Notes: generated from the letters alone by a model not told the origin. A stretch of 64,000 nt of DNA from Beijerinckiaceae bacterium (GCA_947475995.1 CANJNI010000025.1:1-64000), one strand, 5' to 3'. Counted from the stretch's first letter, positions 51,181 to 60,687 are shown. Program-made: numbers and translations.

Positions 51181-51833
51181 GCGAGCTTCTGTTCCGGCTG
51201 TCGGGAATTCATTTTGCCTATGACCGCCAGCGCATCGTTTTGCGTGACGCGGATTTCGAATTGCAGCGCGGCGAGCGCATCGCGCTGGTCGGTCGCAACG
51301 GCGCGGGCAAGACGACGCTGTTTCATCTGATGGTCGGGCTGCAACGCCCGCAATCAGGAACCATCGAGGCTTTCGGTAAAGTCCGCACGGCCGAGAAGGA
51401 TTTTGTCGAAGTTCGCGCGCGCGCCGGACTTCTGTTTCAGGATTCCGACGACCAGTTGTTCTGCCCGACCGTGGCCGAGGATGTTGCGTTCGGGCCTTTA
51501 AATCTCGGCAAGTCCGCACAGGAAGCGCGCATCATCGTGCGCAGCACGCTGGCGTCGCTGGGACTTGAAGGATTTGAAGACCGCATCACGCATAAATTGT
51601 CCGGTGGCCAGAAGCGGCTCGTGGCGCTCGCCGCAGTGCTGGCCATGGAGCCGGATGTGCTGCTGCTGGACGAGCCCACAAACGCGCTCGACGCCGAGAC
51701 GGAAGCGCGCCTGACCGACATCCTTGTTCACCTGCCGCAGAGTCTGGTGGTGATTTCCCACGACGAGGAATTTCTGGCGCGCGTCACGCAGGCGCGCGTG
51801 CGTCTGGAAAGCGGCCGGCTCACCCGCGAGTGA
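51177..51833 (+). CDS. nikO: Nickel ECF transporter ATPase NikO
   Basis: A 218-residue CbiO-family ABC ATPase: Walker A GRNGAGKTT near residue 38, Q-loop LLFQDSDDQLF, signature LSGGQKRL, Walker B VLLLDEPTNALD and the His switch VISHDEE. GTG at 51177 overlaps the nikQ stop (GTGA). The protein is a little shorter than typical CbiO, with little C-terminal extension. It closes the six-gene nickel operon. Confidence 0.94.
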   Translation: MSELLFRLSGIHFAYDRQRIVLRDADFELQRGERIALVGRNGAGKTTLFHLMVGLQRPQSGTIEAFGKVRTAEKDFVEVRARAGLLFQDSDDQLFCPTVAEDVAFGPLNLGKSAQEARIIVRSTLASLGLEGFEDRITHKLSGGQKRLVALAAVLAMEPDVLLLDEPTNALDAETEARLTDILVHLPQSLVVISHDEEFLARVTQARVRLESGRLTRE

Positions 51834-52161
51834 TCACTTCGGACAGCCGAACGGCAGGAACGTGCTGGCCGTGCCGAAATTCATCGCAAGAATTGTCAGC
51901 ACATTCGCCATTTCCAGATCTTGCGGCGTCCGTGGACATACATCCGCCCGACCCATGCAGCCGCCGTTCAGGAAAGCTTCGTGCCGCTCGACGAAGTCCG
52001 GGCTGAGGCCGGCTGCGCCCCGGCGCTTCAGGGCGTCGGTCCACGAAGCCTTGTACCGTTCGCACTTGACCTGCGGCCAGTTCCGACTGTTCCTGCGCGA
52101 TCGAAGGCGCGGGCGCACCCAGCGAGATCAGCACGGCTGTCATCAAGACGAAGCGCATCAT
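51834..52161 (-). pseudogene. Small secreted Cys-containing protein, frameshifted
   Basis: A signal peptide reads from ATG 52161 in one frame (MMRFVLMTAVLISLGAPAPS, then IAQEQ). The likely mature part, NWPQVKCERYKASWTDALKR then GLSPDFVERHEAFLNGGC and LTILAMNFGTASTFLPFGC, reads in another frame to a stop at 51834. The switch lies between about 52080 and 52110. The second part has evenly spaced cysteines and looks like a helical secreted protein that I have seen in related bacteria without a name. It is a decayed gene or a sequencing error. Confidence 0.5.
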
Positions 52162-52233
52162 CCGGCATCTGTCCCTGCGCGGCAGAACGCGCCGCAGCAG
52201 TTGCATCGCCGCAGATCAGGACCGTTTCAAGGC

Positions 52234-52506
52234 TCAATGCAGCCGGAATTCGGAGCCCACCAGCTTCACTTCTGCCGGCTTGATCAGCCCTGCATGGGCG
52301 ACACGCACCGAATGCAGGACGCCGTCGATTTGCCGGGTCCAGAAATCCAGAAACTTGCGCAGCTCCGGAAATTCGGGATGCAGGTCGTAGTTCTGCCAGA
52401 TGTAGTTTTGCAGTATGCCCGGATGGTCGGGCATCCGGTAGCAAATGTCCGCAGTCGTCAAACCATAACCGGCCATCTGACGGCGGAAGTCGTTCGAAGC
52501 GATCAT
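52234..52506 (-). CDS. usg: Usg family protein
   Basis: A 90-residue Usg protein, first noticed near trp genes and of unknown function. SNDFRRQMAGYGLTTADICY, RMPDHPGILQNYIWQ and DGVLHSVRVAHAGLIKPAE are clear family marks. GGAGG lies before ATG 52506. No trp genes are adjacent here. Confidence 0.92.
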   Translation of the reverse strand: MIASNDFRRQMAGYGLTTADICYRMPDHPGILQNYIWQNYDLHPEFPELRKFLDFWTRQIDGVLHSVRVAHAGLIKPAEVKLVGSEFRLH

Positions 52507-52652
52507 GTGTCCTCCATGAAGCGGGAACGCGGACATGATCACAAAGGTTCATAGCGCTGACAAGAGCGCGATGGCGTTTTTTAGTTTAAAAACAGCATAT
52601 TAGCAGCATTTCGCCACGAGTGCTGCTACAGCCCGGACTGCGCCAACAAAAT

Positions 52653-52678
52653 AACCCGGCCTCGCAGGAGGCCGGGTT
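52653..52678 (-). terminator. Intrinsic terminator of the oligopeptide-type binding protein
   Basis: On the minus strand AACCCGGCCTC-CTGC-GAGGCCGGGTT forms a perfect 11-bp stem followed by ATTTTGTT, 31 bases past the stop of the gene at 52710. Confidence 0.88.
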
Positions 52679-52709
52679 GCTTTCAATCAGAGCCGTTGAT
52701 CGCTGCGCT

Positions 52710-54260
52710 CTACTTCCACTCAAGGAAGTTGAACATGAAGCCTTCCGGCTTGGCGGTCACGTTCGAAGGGAACTTCAGGTCCTTCGTGTGCGCCACGACC
52801 GACGGCAGCGCCATGATCGGGATCGAATAGCGCTCTTCGTTCACCTTGTTGAAAAGCTCGCGATAAATGCCTTCGCGCTTGGCCGGATCGAGCTCGCTCT
52901 GCGCCTTTTCCATCAGCTCGGCAAGATGCTTGTCGCCGTTGTAGTTGCGGTCGCCAAGTTCATAGAAGAAGCCTGCAGTGGATTCGATGTCGGGGGTGCC
53001 GCCGCCATTATCCCACAGCACAAGGAACGCCTGCAATTGGCCCTGCTGGCGCTTGCCGACGAATGCGTTGACCGTGAGTCCTTCCACCGAAGCATTGACG
53101 CCGACGCGGCGCAGCTGCCCGGTGACGGCCTCGGCCACGGCGCGCGAGGGACCCCATGCGGCGATGGTGAAGGCCAGGTTTGAAACGCCTGCTTCAGCCA
53201 GCAGCTTCTTCGACATTTCAGGATCGAAGGACGGCGGCGGCGTCGTGGTAGCACAGCCGATGTGCCAGGGATGGCACATGCCGAGCTGAAACGGCATGGA
53301 GGCGATTTCCTTCGGCAGCAGGGCGTTCGAAATGGCCTGGCGGTCGATGGCGCGGAAGATGGCTTCGCGGACGCGCTTGTCCTTGAAAGGTGAGTTCGGC
53401 GTGCGGCCCGCCGCGTCAAGCGCCAGATAGGTGAACTGGATCGACGGGCGAACGGAAATTTCCAGCGCCGGATTGGCGCCAAGGAACCCCGACAATTCCT
53501 TGTCGACGTCGTACATCATGTCCTGTTCGCCGACCATCATGCGGGCGACCTGCGTCTGCGCATCCGGCACCGGCGCGAAGACGATCTTCTTGATCTTCGC
53601 TTCCGGCTGGCCCGCATTGCCCCATTTGAAGTCGGGGTTCTTTTCGAGGATCACGCCCTTGTTGGGGTCAACCTGCGTGGCCTTGTAGGGTCCGGTGCCG
53701 ATCGGCGCGCGGCCGAAGGCGGACTTGTCGGCAAGGCCCGCATGATACTTCGCCGGATAAACCGGCAGGATCGTGGTGAGGCGCGCGAGGAACGGCGCGA
53801 ACGGAACCTTGCTCTTCAGCCGCACCGTATAATCGTCGATCTTTTCAGCGCCCGCGATGGGCCCGAAGCGCTGCTCCTTGAACCTGAACTTCGCTTCCGG
53901 ATCGAGCGCATATTTCACGGTGTAAACCACATCGTCCGCCGTCATCGGCTGGCCGTTGTGGAACTTCACGTCCTTGCGCAGCTTGAATTCATAAGTGAGC
54001 GGATCGATCTGCGTCCACGATTCAGCAAGGCTCGGGACCACCTTGCGGTTGGCGTAATCGAACGCAACGAGCGTATCGAACACCACGCGATCCATCAGGT
54101 TGCTCTGCGGTTGCGGGTCCCACAGGGCGTCGATGATCGCGATGGGCTGATAGGCGCCGATGCGCAATGTGTCTTGCGACTTCTGGGCGAGGGCGGGCGT
54201 GAAGGAAAGTGCGCCGAGCGCCACAGCGCCAGTAAGGCTCAGCCAAAACTGCTTCTTCAT
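52710..54260 (-). CDS. ABC transporter substrate-binding protein, family 5 (peptide/nickel type)
   Basis: A 516-residue binding protein with a signal peptide (LSLTGAVALGALSFTPALA). VVPSLAESWTQIDPLTYEFKLRKDVKFHNG is the family 5 core motif, with FRAIDRQAI later. Ligands of the family include oligopeptides, opines, nickel chelates and glutathione; this one is undecided. No permease or ATPase genes are adjacent, so it is an orphan component. It has its own terminator. A beta-propeller gene lies upstream on the same strand, 96 bases away. Confidence 0.88.
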   Translation of the reverse strand: MKKQFWLSLTGAVALGALSFTPALAQKSQDTLRIGAYQPIAIIDALWDPQPQSNLMDRVVFDTLVAFDYANRKVVPSLAESWTQIDPLTYEFKLRKDVKFHNGQPMTADDVVYTVKYALDPEAKFRFKEQRFGPIAGAEKIDDYTVRLKSKVPFAPFLARLTTILPVYPAKYHAGLADKSAFGRAPIGTGPYKATQVDPNKGVILEKNPDFKWGNAGQPEAKIKKIVFAPVPDAQTQVARMMVGEQDMMYDVDKELSGFLGANPALEISVRPSIQFTYLALDAAGRTPNSPFKDKRVREAIFRAIDRQAISNALLPKEIASMPFQLGMCHPWHIGCATTTPPPSFDPEMSKKLLAEAGVSNLAFTIAAWGPSRAVAEAVTGQLRRVGVNASVEGLTVNAFVGKRQQGQLQAFLVLWDNGGGTPDIESTAGFFYELGDRNYNGDKHLAELMEKAQSELDPAKREGIYRELFNKVNEERYSIPIMALPSVVAHTKDLKFPSNVTAKPEGFMFNFLEWK

Positions 54261-54356
54261 GGATGCCTCCCTGCATCAATAGATTGCGGCGCGATTACGC
54301 CTGCGGGTCGAATATAATATAAATCGACCGGGCTCGCCAGAAGGCTTTTCGGCTGG

Positions 54357-55556
54357 CTATCTGGCGACCGAAATCTGCACGGGACGCCGCAGCAGGTCGC
54401 GGTTCGAGGTGATCTGGCACCCCCTGGTTTCCAGCGAGACATAATAGAGCTGCGCGCTGTCGCCGGTCTCGTCGTAATTGCGGGCCTTCGACTGCGGGTC
54501 CATGAGGGACGGATAGCCCATCAGCGGACCCGGCGTCTTGCAGGGGTCGTCATAATTGGTGGCCCCAGCCAGCAGCAGCCGCGGCGTCGACCATTCGGTC
54601 AGATTGCGCGAGGTGGCGTAGTAGATGCCCGCCAGCGGATGAAACTTGTCGTCCTTCCACGCCTGATAGACGGCCAGAAACTGTCCAGAGGAATGTTTGA
54701 CGATGGAGCCCACCGGCGCCTGAAACGGCTGGACCGGGACACAGGGTTTTCCCGCATTGGTTCCCGCCGGACCGTAAGGATCGCCATAGCGGCGGCTGAA
54801 GTCCTTGCCGTCCCACGCGCGCCACGAGGCAGGATCGTCCGGCGTCCGGGTGCGGAAAACGCAGACCCCGAAAGCCTGACCGTCCCATCCGGTATTGGAG
54901 GCAAGAAAATAGCGGTGCTGGCCCATCGCGACGATGTTGGACGGATTGAAGAAGCCGCGATGCCGGCCCTGGTTCTGGTCTTGCCTGAAGGCAGGCGCGG
55001 CCACGACCGGCTGCGTTCCGGCGCGCTCAAAATTCGAGCCGCCGTCGCTCGAGCGATATCCGACCAGCGTATTGTACCAGCACTTCATCATCTCCTTGAA
55101 CGCACACCGGCCGGCGTGCTCGTGAGCATGATATTCATGGTGGATGATGGCGTTGACGGTCTTTCCGTCCTCTGTCCAGGTCGCGGTGATCCAGTTGTAA
55201 TCGTCATATGCGGCGGGGTCGGACAGGTGCTTCGAGTTCAGCACCACCTGGCAATCGATTTTGATCCGGTCGAGGCTTTCCCCGCGCAGGGCGCGGTTGA
55301 CGAAATGCAGCCCGAACGCGACGGTCTTCCCCTCTGCATCGCGAAACGCCCGCAGCGGAGCGTCCGGCACGTCATGGCCGTCGCAACGATCCCGCTTCGG
55401 GTTGAACACCAGTTCGGTTCCGGGGCCCAGCGTCAGCTTGAGGCCCGGCGCGGCGGTGGGCTGCGCCTGCGCCTGCGCCCCGGCCAGCGCGGCCGCCAGC
55501 CAGGCCAGCGCCCCTGCGGCATGAACCAGAAGTCCGGACAGTCCGTATGCGTTCAT
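54357..55556 (-). CDS. Secreted beta-propeller protein, glycosidase-like, unknown
   Basis: A 399-residue protein with a signal peptide (AAGALAWLAAALAGAQAQAQ). Segments such as YRSSDGGSNFERAG, RHRGFFNPSNIVAMGQHRYF, GQFLAVYQAWKDD and GIYYATSRNLTEWSTPRLLL alternate like the blades of sialidase or GH43/GH32 propellers, and eight or so cysteines suggest disulfides. Catalytic acids cannot be assigned. ATG at 55556 follows GGAGGC; a longer extension reads into the TetR promoter and is rejected. Confidence 0.7.
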   Translation of the reverse strand: MNAYGLSGLLVHAAGALAWLAAALAGAQAQAQPTAAPGLKLTLGPGTELVFNPKRDRCDGHDVPDAPLRAFRDAEGKTVAFGLHFVNRALRGESLDRIKIDCQVVLNSKHLSDPAAYDDYNWITATWTEDGKTVNAIIHHEYHAHEHAGRCAFKEMMKCWYNTLVGYRSSDGGSNFERAGTQPVVAAPAFRQDQNQGRHRGFFNPSNIVAMGQHRYFLASNTGWDGQAFGVCVFRTRTPDDPASWRAWDGKDFSRRYGDPYGPAGTNAGKPCVPVQPFQAPVGSIVKHSSGQFLAVYQAWKDDKFHPLAGIYYATSRNLTEWSTPRLLLAGATNYDDPCKTPGPLMGYPSLMDPQSKARNYDETGDSAQLYYVSLETRGCQITSNRDLLRRPVQISVAR

Positions 55557-55649
55557 GGACGCCTCCAATCTGGCCCGGACGGTTGTCGCTTTTTCCCTCT
55601 GCCGCAAGGTTAACCTCGAAACGTCCTGAATCCTCGCCGAGCGTGGCTG

Positions 55650-55690
55650 TTGACAAAAGTCAATTTCCGGGTAAAAAAGAATGATCATTC
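55650..55690 (+). promoter_or_regulatory. Promoter and palindromic operator of the tetR-efflux operon
   Basis: TTGACA at 55650-55655 and TAAAAA at 55672-55677 make a -35/-10 pair with 16-base spacing. GAATGATCATTC at 55679-55690 is a perfect 12-bp palindrome inside a longer A/T-flanked near-palindrome, at the expected transcription start. The form is typical of TetR-type operators, so the regulator next to it probably represses itself and the pump. Confidence 0.75.
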
Positions 55691-55707
55691 GTTTTTTATA
55701 GGGTCCA

Positions 55708-56364
55708 ATGCCCAAGCTTAGTCCCGAACAGCAGGCAGCGCGCCGGCTCCGCATCGTGGATGCGGCGGAACGTTGCTTTTCCCGCAACGGCTTCCACCGG
55801 ACCACCATGCAGGACATCTGCAAGGAAGCCGGGATCAGCCCCGGCGCGCTTTACCTCTATTTCGACTCCAAGGAGGCGCTGATCGAGGCGCTGACGGAGC
55901 GAGATCGCGAGCAATTCGCCGGTCATTTCGCCAATGCCGGCGAAGGCGATGATTTCGCCGCCGTGCTGGAGCATGTGTTCCGCGTCTGCGTGGTGGATCA
56001 ACCGCCCCACAAGTCAGCGCTCTGCATTGAAATCGGCGCGGAATCGACCCGAAATCCCGCCATTGCGGCCACGATGCGGCGTTTCGACGAATCCCTGCGC
56101 GCCTCGCTGATGCTCTGGTTGGGCGACGCGCAGCGCAAGGGGCTGATCGACCCTGTGCAGCCGCTTGAACAGGCGCTCACCGCCGCCATCGTCATTGCTG
56201 ACGGTTTCATGTGGCGGCGCGCCGTAGACCAGAACTTCGATGTCGAGGCCGCCGCCCCGCTGATGACCGCCATGATCAGTTCGGTCCTGCGGCCTTTGAA
56301 ACCCGCCCCCAACGCCAAGTCCCGCAAGACGCCCCACAAGGCCGCGCCGGAGTCCGTAGCATGA
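55708..56364 (+). CDS. TetR/AcrR-family repressor of the RND operon
   Basis: A 218-residue regulator. The N-terminal helix-turn-helix spans about residues 15-60: RIVDAAERCFSRNGFHRTTM, then DICKEAGISPGALYLYFDSK. The C-terminal ligand domain is unlike any that I can name. ATG overlap (ATGA) with the MFP gene puts it in the same operon. The operator at 55679-55690 lies 18 bases upstream of its start. Confidence 0.92.
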   Translation: MPKLSPEQQAARRLRIVDAAERCFSRNGFHRTTMQDICKEAGISPGALYLYFDSKEALIEALTERDREQFAGHFANAGEGDDFAAVLEHVFRVCVVDQPPHKSALCIEIGAESTRNPAIAATMRRFDESLRASLMLWLGDAQRKGLIDPVQPLEQALTAAIVIADGFMWRRAVDQNFDVEAAAPLMTAMISSVLRPLKPAPNAKSRKTPHKAAPESVA

Positions 56365-57530
56365 AGTCCCGTATCGCGCTCGCTGCGCTCGCAACCGTCC
56401 TGACGCAAGTCCCGTTTCATTCGCCCTTCGCGGCTGAAGCCCTCACGCCCGCCGCAGCCGTGCGGGCGCCCGCCGTCACCATCGCGGCGGCGCAGAAGCG
56501 CGAGGTGATCGAGTCCATTTCGCTCTCGGGCACACTGGTGGCGCGCGACGAGGTGCTTGTCGGACCTGAAATCGAAGGCCTTCGGATCATCGAATTGCTC
56601 GCCGAGGAAGGCGACCGCGTGAAGAAGGGCGATGTCCTGGCGCGCCTGTCGCGCGACCAGCTCGATGCCCAACTCGCGCAGTCCGACGCCGGTCTCGCCA
56701 GGGCTGACGCCGCCATCGCGCAAACGAAAAGCCAGATCGATCAGGCGCAGGCCAACCAGACCTGGACCGCGCAGGACCTCGAACGCGCGCAGCTTCTCCT
56801 CAAGCAGGGATCGTCCACGCAGGCGCAGGTCGACCAGAAGAGCAACGCCGCGAGCGCCGCGCGGGCGCAATTGCAGTCGTCGCGCGATGCGCAGCGGGTC
56901 GCCGAAGCCGACAAGGCCAATCTGCAGGCGCAGCGCCGCGAACTCATGGTCCGCATCGGCCGCACGGAAGTGCGGGCGCCGGCCGACGGCGTTGTTTCAC
57001 GCCGCAGCGCCAAGGTGGGCGCCATGGCGGCGGGCGCGGCCGAGCCGATGTTCCGCATCATCGCCAACGGGGCGGTTGAACTCGAAGCCGAAATTCCCGA
57101 AGCCCGCATGAGCGCCGTGCGCGTCGGTCTTTCGGCAAAAGTAACGCTCGCCAGCGGCGCGGTCGTCCCGGCCCGGGTGCGCCTTCTGTCGCCGGAAATC
57201 GACAGGACGACCCGTCTTGGCCGCGTGCGCGTGGCGCTCGACGACAACAGCGGCGCGCTGGTCGGCTCCTTCGCGCGCGGCTCCATCGAACTGCGCCGCG
57301 CGACGTCCGTGATGGCCCCTACAAGCGCTGTCTTCTACGCCGACGGCAAGCCGCATGTGCAGCTCGTGCAGGACAATGTGGTGAAGACCCGACCGGTCGA
57401 GATCGGCGTCACCTCGGGTTCGCTGATCGAAATCCGCAGCGGGCTCGATGAAAACATGAAGGTCGTGTCCCGCGCCGGCGCATTCCTGCGCGACGGCGAT
57501 GCGGTAGCGCCCGTGGCGGAGACGCCCTGA
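56361..57530 (+). CDS. RND efflux periplasmic adaptor (MFP)
   Basis: A 389-residue membrane fusion protein with a signal peptide (ALAALATVLTQVPFHSPFAA). SLSGTLVARDEVLVGPEIEG and RVKKGDVLARLSRDQL are the first lipoyl half. A long coiled-coil hairpin follows (residues about 105-185), then TEVRAPADGVVSRRSAKVG as the second lipoyl half. It links the inner-membrane pump to an outer-membrane channel. It overlaps tetR upstream and shares its last base with the pump start (TGATG). Confidence 0.92.
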   Translation: MKSRIALAALATVLTQVPFHSPFAAEALTPAAAVRAPAVTIAAAQKREVIESISLSGTLVARDEVLVGPEIEGLRIIELLAEEGDRVKKGDVLARLSRDQLDAQLAQSDAGLARADAAIAQTKSQIDQAQANQTWTAQDLERAQLLLKQGSSTQAQVDQKSNAASAARAQLQSSRDAQRVAEADKANLQAQRRELMVRIGRTEVRAPADGVVSRRSAKVGAMAAGAAEPMFRIIANGAVELEAEIPEARMSAVRVGLSAKVTLASGAVVPARVRLLSPEIDRTTRLGRVRVALDDNSGALVGSFARGSIELRRATSVMAPTSAVFYADGKPHVQLVQDNVVKTRPVEIGVTSGSLIEIRSGLDENMKVVSRAGAFLRDGDAVAPVAETP

Positions 57531-60500
57531 TGTCCATGAACATTTCCGCCTGGTCGATCCGTCGGCCCATCCCGTCGCTGGTCCTGTTCACCGTCCTGAT
57601 GCTGCTGGGCGTGTTCTCCTTCGGAAACCTGCCGATCACGCGGTTTCCCAACGTCGACATTCCGGTGATCTCCATCACGGTGACGCAGCCCGGCGCGGCG
57701 CCGTCGGAGCTTGAATCCCAGGTCACCAAAAAGGTCGAGGACGCCGTCGCGGGCGTCGCCGGAATCAAGCACATCATCTCGTCGGTGTCGGAAGGTCTTT
57801 CGACCACCACGATCGAGTTCCGGCTGGAGGTGAACTCCGACCGTGCGCTGAACAACGTGAAGGATTCGGTGGCGCGCGTGCGCACCGATCTGCCGCGCGG
57901 CATCGAGGAGCCGTTGGTGCAGCGCGTCGATGTGGTGGGCCTGCCCATCGTCACCTATGCGGTGGCGTCGCCGACCATGTCGCTCGAAGAGATTTCATGG
58001 TTCGCGGACGACACGGTTGCGCGCGCGCTGCAGAACATCCGGGGCGTCGGCTCCGTTTCGCGCATCGGGGGCGTCGATCGCGAGATCCGCGTCACGCTCG
58101 ATCCCGATCGCCTTGCTTCGCTGGGCGTCACGGCTGCGGAAGTCAGCCGTCAGGTCCGGGCCATGAACGCTGACCTGGCGGGCGGACGAGGCGATGTTGC
58201 GGGCCGCGAACAGTCGATCCGCGCGCTCGCGGGCGCTCGCAAGATCGAGGACTTGCAGAACCTCACCATTGCGCTCTCGGGCGGCCGGAAGGTGAAACTG
58301 TCGGACCTCGGAACCGTCGTTGACGGCGCGGCGGAGCAACGCCGCTTCGCGCGTCTGGACGGTCGTCCCGTCGTGGCGTTTGGCGTCACGCGCAGCGCAG
58401 GCGCAAGCGACGCGGTCGTGGCCGAAACGGTCGCCAAGCGTGTCGCCGATATCCAGAAGCAGCACCCGAACGTGTCGATCGACCTGATCGACACTTACGT
58501 CGCCTATACGGTCGGCAATTTTGAAAGCGCCATGCATACGCTGATCGAAGGCGCGCTTCTGTCGGTCGTGGTCGTGTTCATCTTCCTGCGCGACTGGCGC
58601 GCAACCCTCATCACCGCCATCGCCTTGCCGTTGTCGATCCTGCCGACATTCTGGGCCATCGACATGCTGGGCTTCTCGCTCAATCTGGTGAGCCTGCTGG
58701 CGCTCACGCTCGCGACAGGCATTCTGGTCGACGACGCCATCGTGGAGATCGAGAACATCGTCCGCCATATGCGGATGGGCAAATCCGCCTACCGGGCCTC
58801 GCTGGAAGCCGCCGACGAAATCGGTCTCGCGGTCATCGCGATCAGCATGACCATCGTGGCGGTCTTCGCGCCTGTGAGTTTCATGGGCGGCATCGCCGGA
58901 ATGTACTTCAAGCAGTTCGGCCTGACGGTGGCGATCTCGGTCATCTTCTCCCTGCTGGTCGCCCGCCTCATCACCCCGTTGCTGGCCGCCTATTTCCTCA
59001 AGGCTCATCCGGAAGAGGAGCACAAGGAAGGCGCCGTGATGCGCGGCTATGTGCGCCTCGTGGCGTTCTCGGTGCGCCATCGCTTCCTGACGCTCATTGC
59101 GGGGCTCGGCATTTTCGCTGGATCGCTCTGGTCAACGCAGTTTCTGCCCTCCGGCTTCATGCCGGGCGAGGACGTGGCGCGCCTGCTGCTCGCCGTCGAG
59201 CTGACGCCCGGCTCGCGCGTCGCCGATACCATGAAGGCGACCGACGACATTGCGCGCCGGCTGAAGGCCATTCCGGAAGTCCGCAGCGTCTTCGTCGACG
59301 GCGGCAAGATCGGCCTCGGCGCGGCGGAGGTCCGCAAGGCGCAGTTCGTCATCAACCTGACGCACAAGACCCAGCGCGCGAAATCGCAGAAGCAGTTGCA
59401 GCGCGAGATCGCCGCCGAAGTCGACAAGGTTCCGGACATCCGGAGCTGGTTCATCAACGACAACGGCCAGCGCGCCGTATCGCTCGTCGTGTCGGGCCTC
59501 GACAACGAGGCGGTGGAGCGCACGGGCGCGGCGCTGCAGAGCGAGATGAAGCGCATTCCGCTCATCTCCAATGTCGTCTCGACGGCGTCGCTCGACCGCC
59601 CCGAGATCCGCATCCGCCCGCGCCTCGACCGCGCCGCCGAACTGGGCGTCTCGACCGAAGCGCTCGCAGAGGCGATCCGCGTCGCCACCATCGGCGAACT
59701 CGATGCAAACCTGGCGAAATTTAACGCCGGCAATCGACTTGTGCCGATCCGCGTTCAGCTTCCTGAAAGCGCGCGCGGCGACATGGACACGCTGGCCAAC
59801 CTGAAGCTCCCCACATCGCGCGGCGCGACCGTGCCGCTGTCCTCGGTCGCCGAGATCGAGCTCGGGCAGGGCCCGACCAGCATTTCGCGCTATGACCGCG
59901 TGCGCCGCATCGCGGTGGAAGCGGACCTGTCCGGCACGGATGCGCTGGGGCAGGCGCTGGAAGCCATCTATGCGCTGCCGGCGGCCAAAAATCTGCCGCC
60001 GGGAGTCACCCTGAAGGAATCCGGCGACGCCGAGATCATGGTCGAAGTGTTCCAGAGCTTTGCGCAGGCGATGGGCGCGGGCCTGATGATGGTGCTGGCC
60101 GTGCTGGTGCTTCTGTTCGCCAGCGTCCTGCAGCCGATCACCATCCTGTTCTCGCTGCCGCTCTCCATCGGCGGCGTCATCTTCGCGCTGTTCATCACCA
60201 ACAAGGCGGTCTCCATGCCGGTCGTGATCGGCATCCTGATGCTGATGGGCATCGTGACCAAGAACGCCATCATGCTGGTCGATTTCGCGCTGGAACGCAT
60301 GGCGGCAGGCATGAACCGCAACGACGCCATCATCGACGCAGGCCGCAAGCGCGCCCGCCCCATTGTGATGACCACGATTGCGATGGCCGCCGGCATGATT
60401 CCGTCTGCGCTCGGCATCGGCGACGGCGGCGAATTCCGCTCGCCGATGGCGATCGGCGTCGTGGGGGGATTGCTGGTCTCCACCATGCTGTCACTGGTCT

Positions 60501-60649
60501 TCGTGCCGGCAGTCTTCACGCTCATGGACGATGTGGGGAAGGTCGTCTGGTGGATGTTCTCGCGCTTCATCGGCCCCACCGATGAGCCCGAAACGCCCGT
60601 CATCGAAGCAAAGCCTCAACCGCAGCCGCTGCGCATCGCGGCGGAGTAA
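57530..60649 (+). CDS. RND efflux pump, HAE1 type
   Basis: A 1039-residue proton-driven exporter. WSIRRPIPSLVLFTVLMLLG is the first helix; the proton-relay aspartates are in ATGILVDDAIVEIENIVRHM (helix 4). VPVSFMGG-like APVSFMGGIAGMYFKQFG, and GIVTKNAIMLVDFALE in the second half, complete the HAE1 pattern. It probably exports hydrophobic drugs, dyes or solvents. No outer-membrane TolC gene is adjacent, so a shared channel must be used. Confidence 0.94.
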   Translation: MSMNISAWSIRRPIPSLVLFTVLMLLGVFSFGNLPITRFPNVDIPVISITVTQPGAAPSELESQVTKKVEDAVAGVAGIKHIISSVSEGLSTTTIEFRLEVNSDRALNNVKDSVARVRTDLPRGIEEPLVQRVDVVGLPIVTYAVASPTMSLEEISWFADDTVARALQNIRGVGSVSRIGGVDREIRVTLDPDRLASLGVTAAEVSRQVRAMNADLAGGRGDVAGREQSIRALAGARKIEDLQNLTIALSGGRKVKLSDLGTVVDGAAEQRRFARLDGRPVVAFGVTRSAGASDAVVAETVAKRVADIQKQHPNVSIDLIDTYVAYTVGNFESAMHTLIEGALLSVVVVFIFLRDWRATLITAIALPLSILPTFWAIDMLGFSLNLVSLLALTLATGILVDDAIVEIENIVRHMRMGKSAYRASLEAADEIGLAVIAISMTIVAVFAPVSFMGGIAGMYFKQFGLTVAISVIFSLLVARLITPLLAAYFLKAHPEEEHKEGAVMRGYVRLVAFSVRHRFLTLIAGLGIFAGSLWSTQFLPSGFMPGEDVARLLLAVELTPGSRVADTMKATDDIARRLKAIPEVRSVFVDGGKIGLGAAEVRKAQFVINLTHKTQRAKSQKQLQREIAAEVDKVPDIRSWFINDNGQRAVSLVVSGLDNEAVERTGAALQSEMKRIPLISNVVSTASLDRPEIRIRPRLDRAAELGVSTEALAEAIRVATIGELDANLAKFNAGNRLVPIRVQLPESARGDMDTLANLKLPTSRGATVPLSSVAEIELGQGPTSISRYDRVRRIAVEADLSGTDALGQALEAIYALPAAKNLPPGVTLKESGDAEIMVEVFQSFAQAMGAGLMMVLAVLVLLFASVLQPITILFSLPLSIGGVIFALFITNKAVSMPVVIGILMLMGIVTKNAIMLVDFALERMAAGMNRNDAIIDAGRKRARPIVMTTIAMAAGMIPSALGIGDGGEFRSPMAIGVVGGLLVSTMLSLVFVPAVFTLMDDVGKVVWWMFSRFIGPTDEPETPVIEAKPQPQPLRIAAE

Positions 60650-60687
60650 GGCTCCGCGGCAGAATAAAGGCTGCACGAACGAGCGTG

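Noticed and set aside
52710-54260. NikA-type nickel-binding protein linked to the nearby nickel operon
   Set aside because: It has its own terminator, no adjacent NikBCDE genes and no NikR box; family 5 binding proteins have many ligands.
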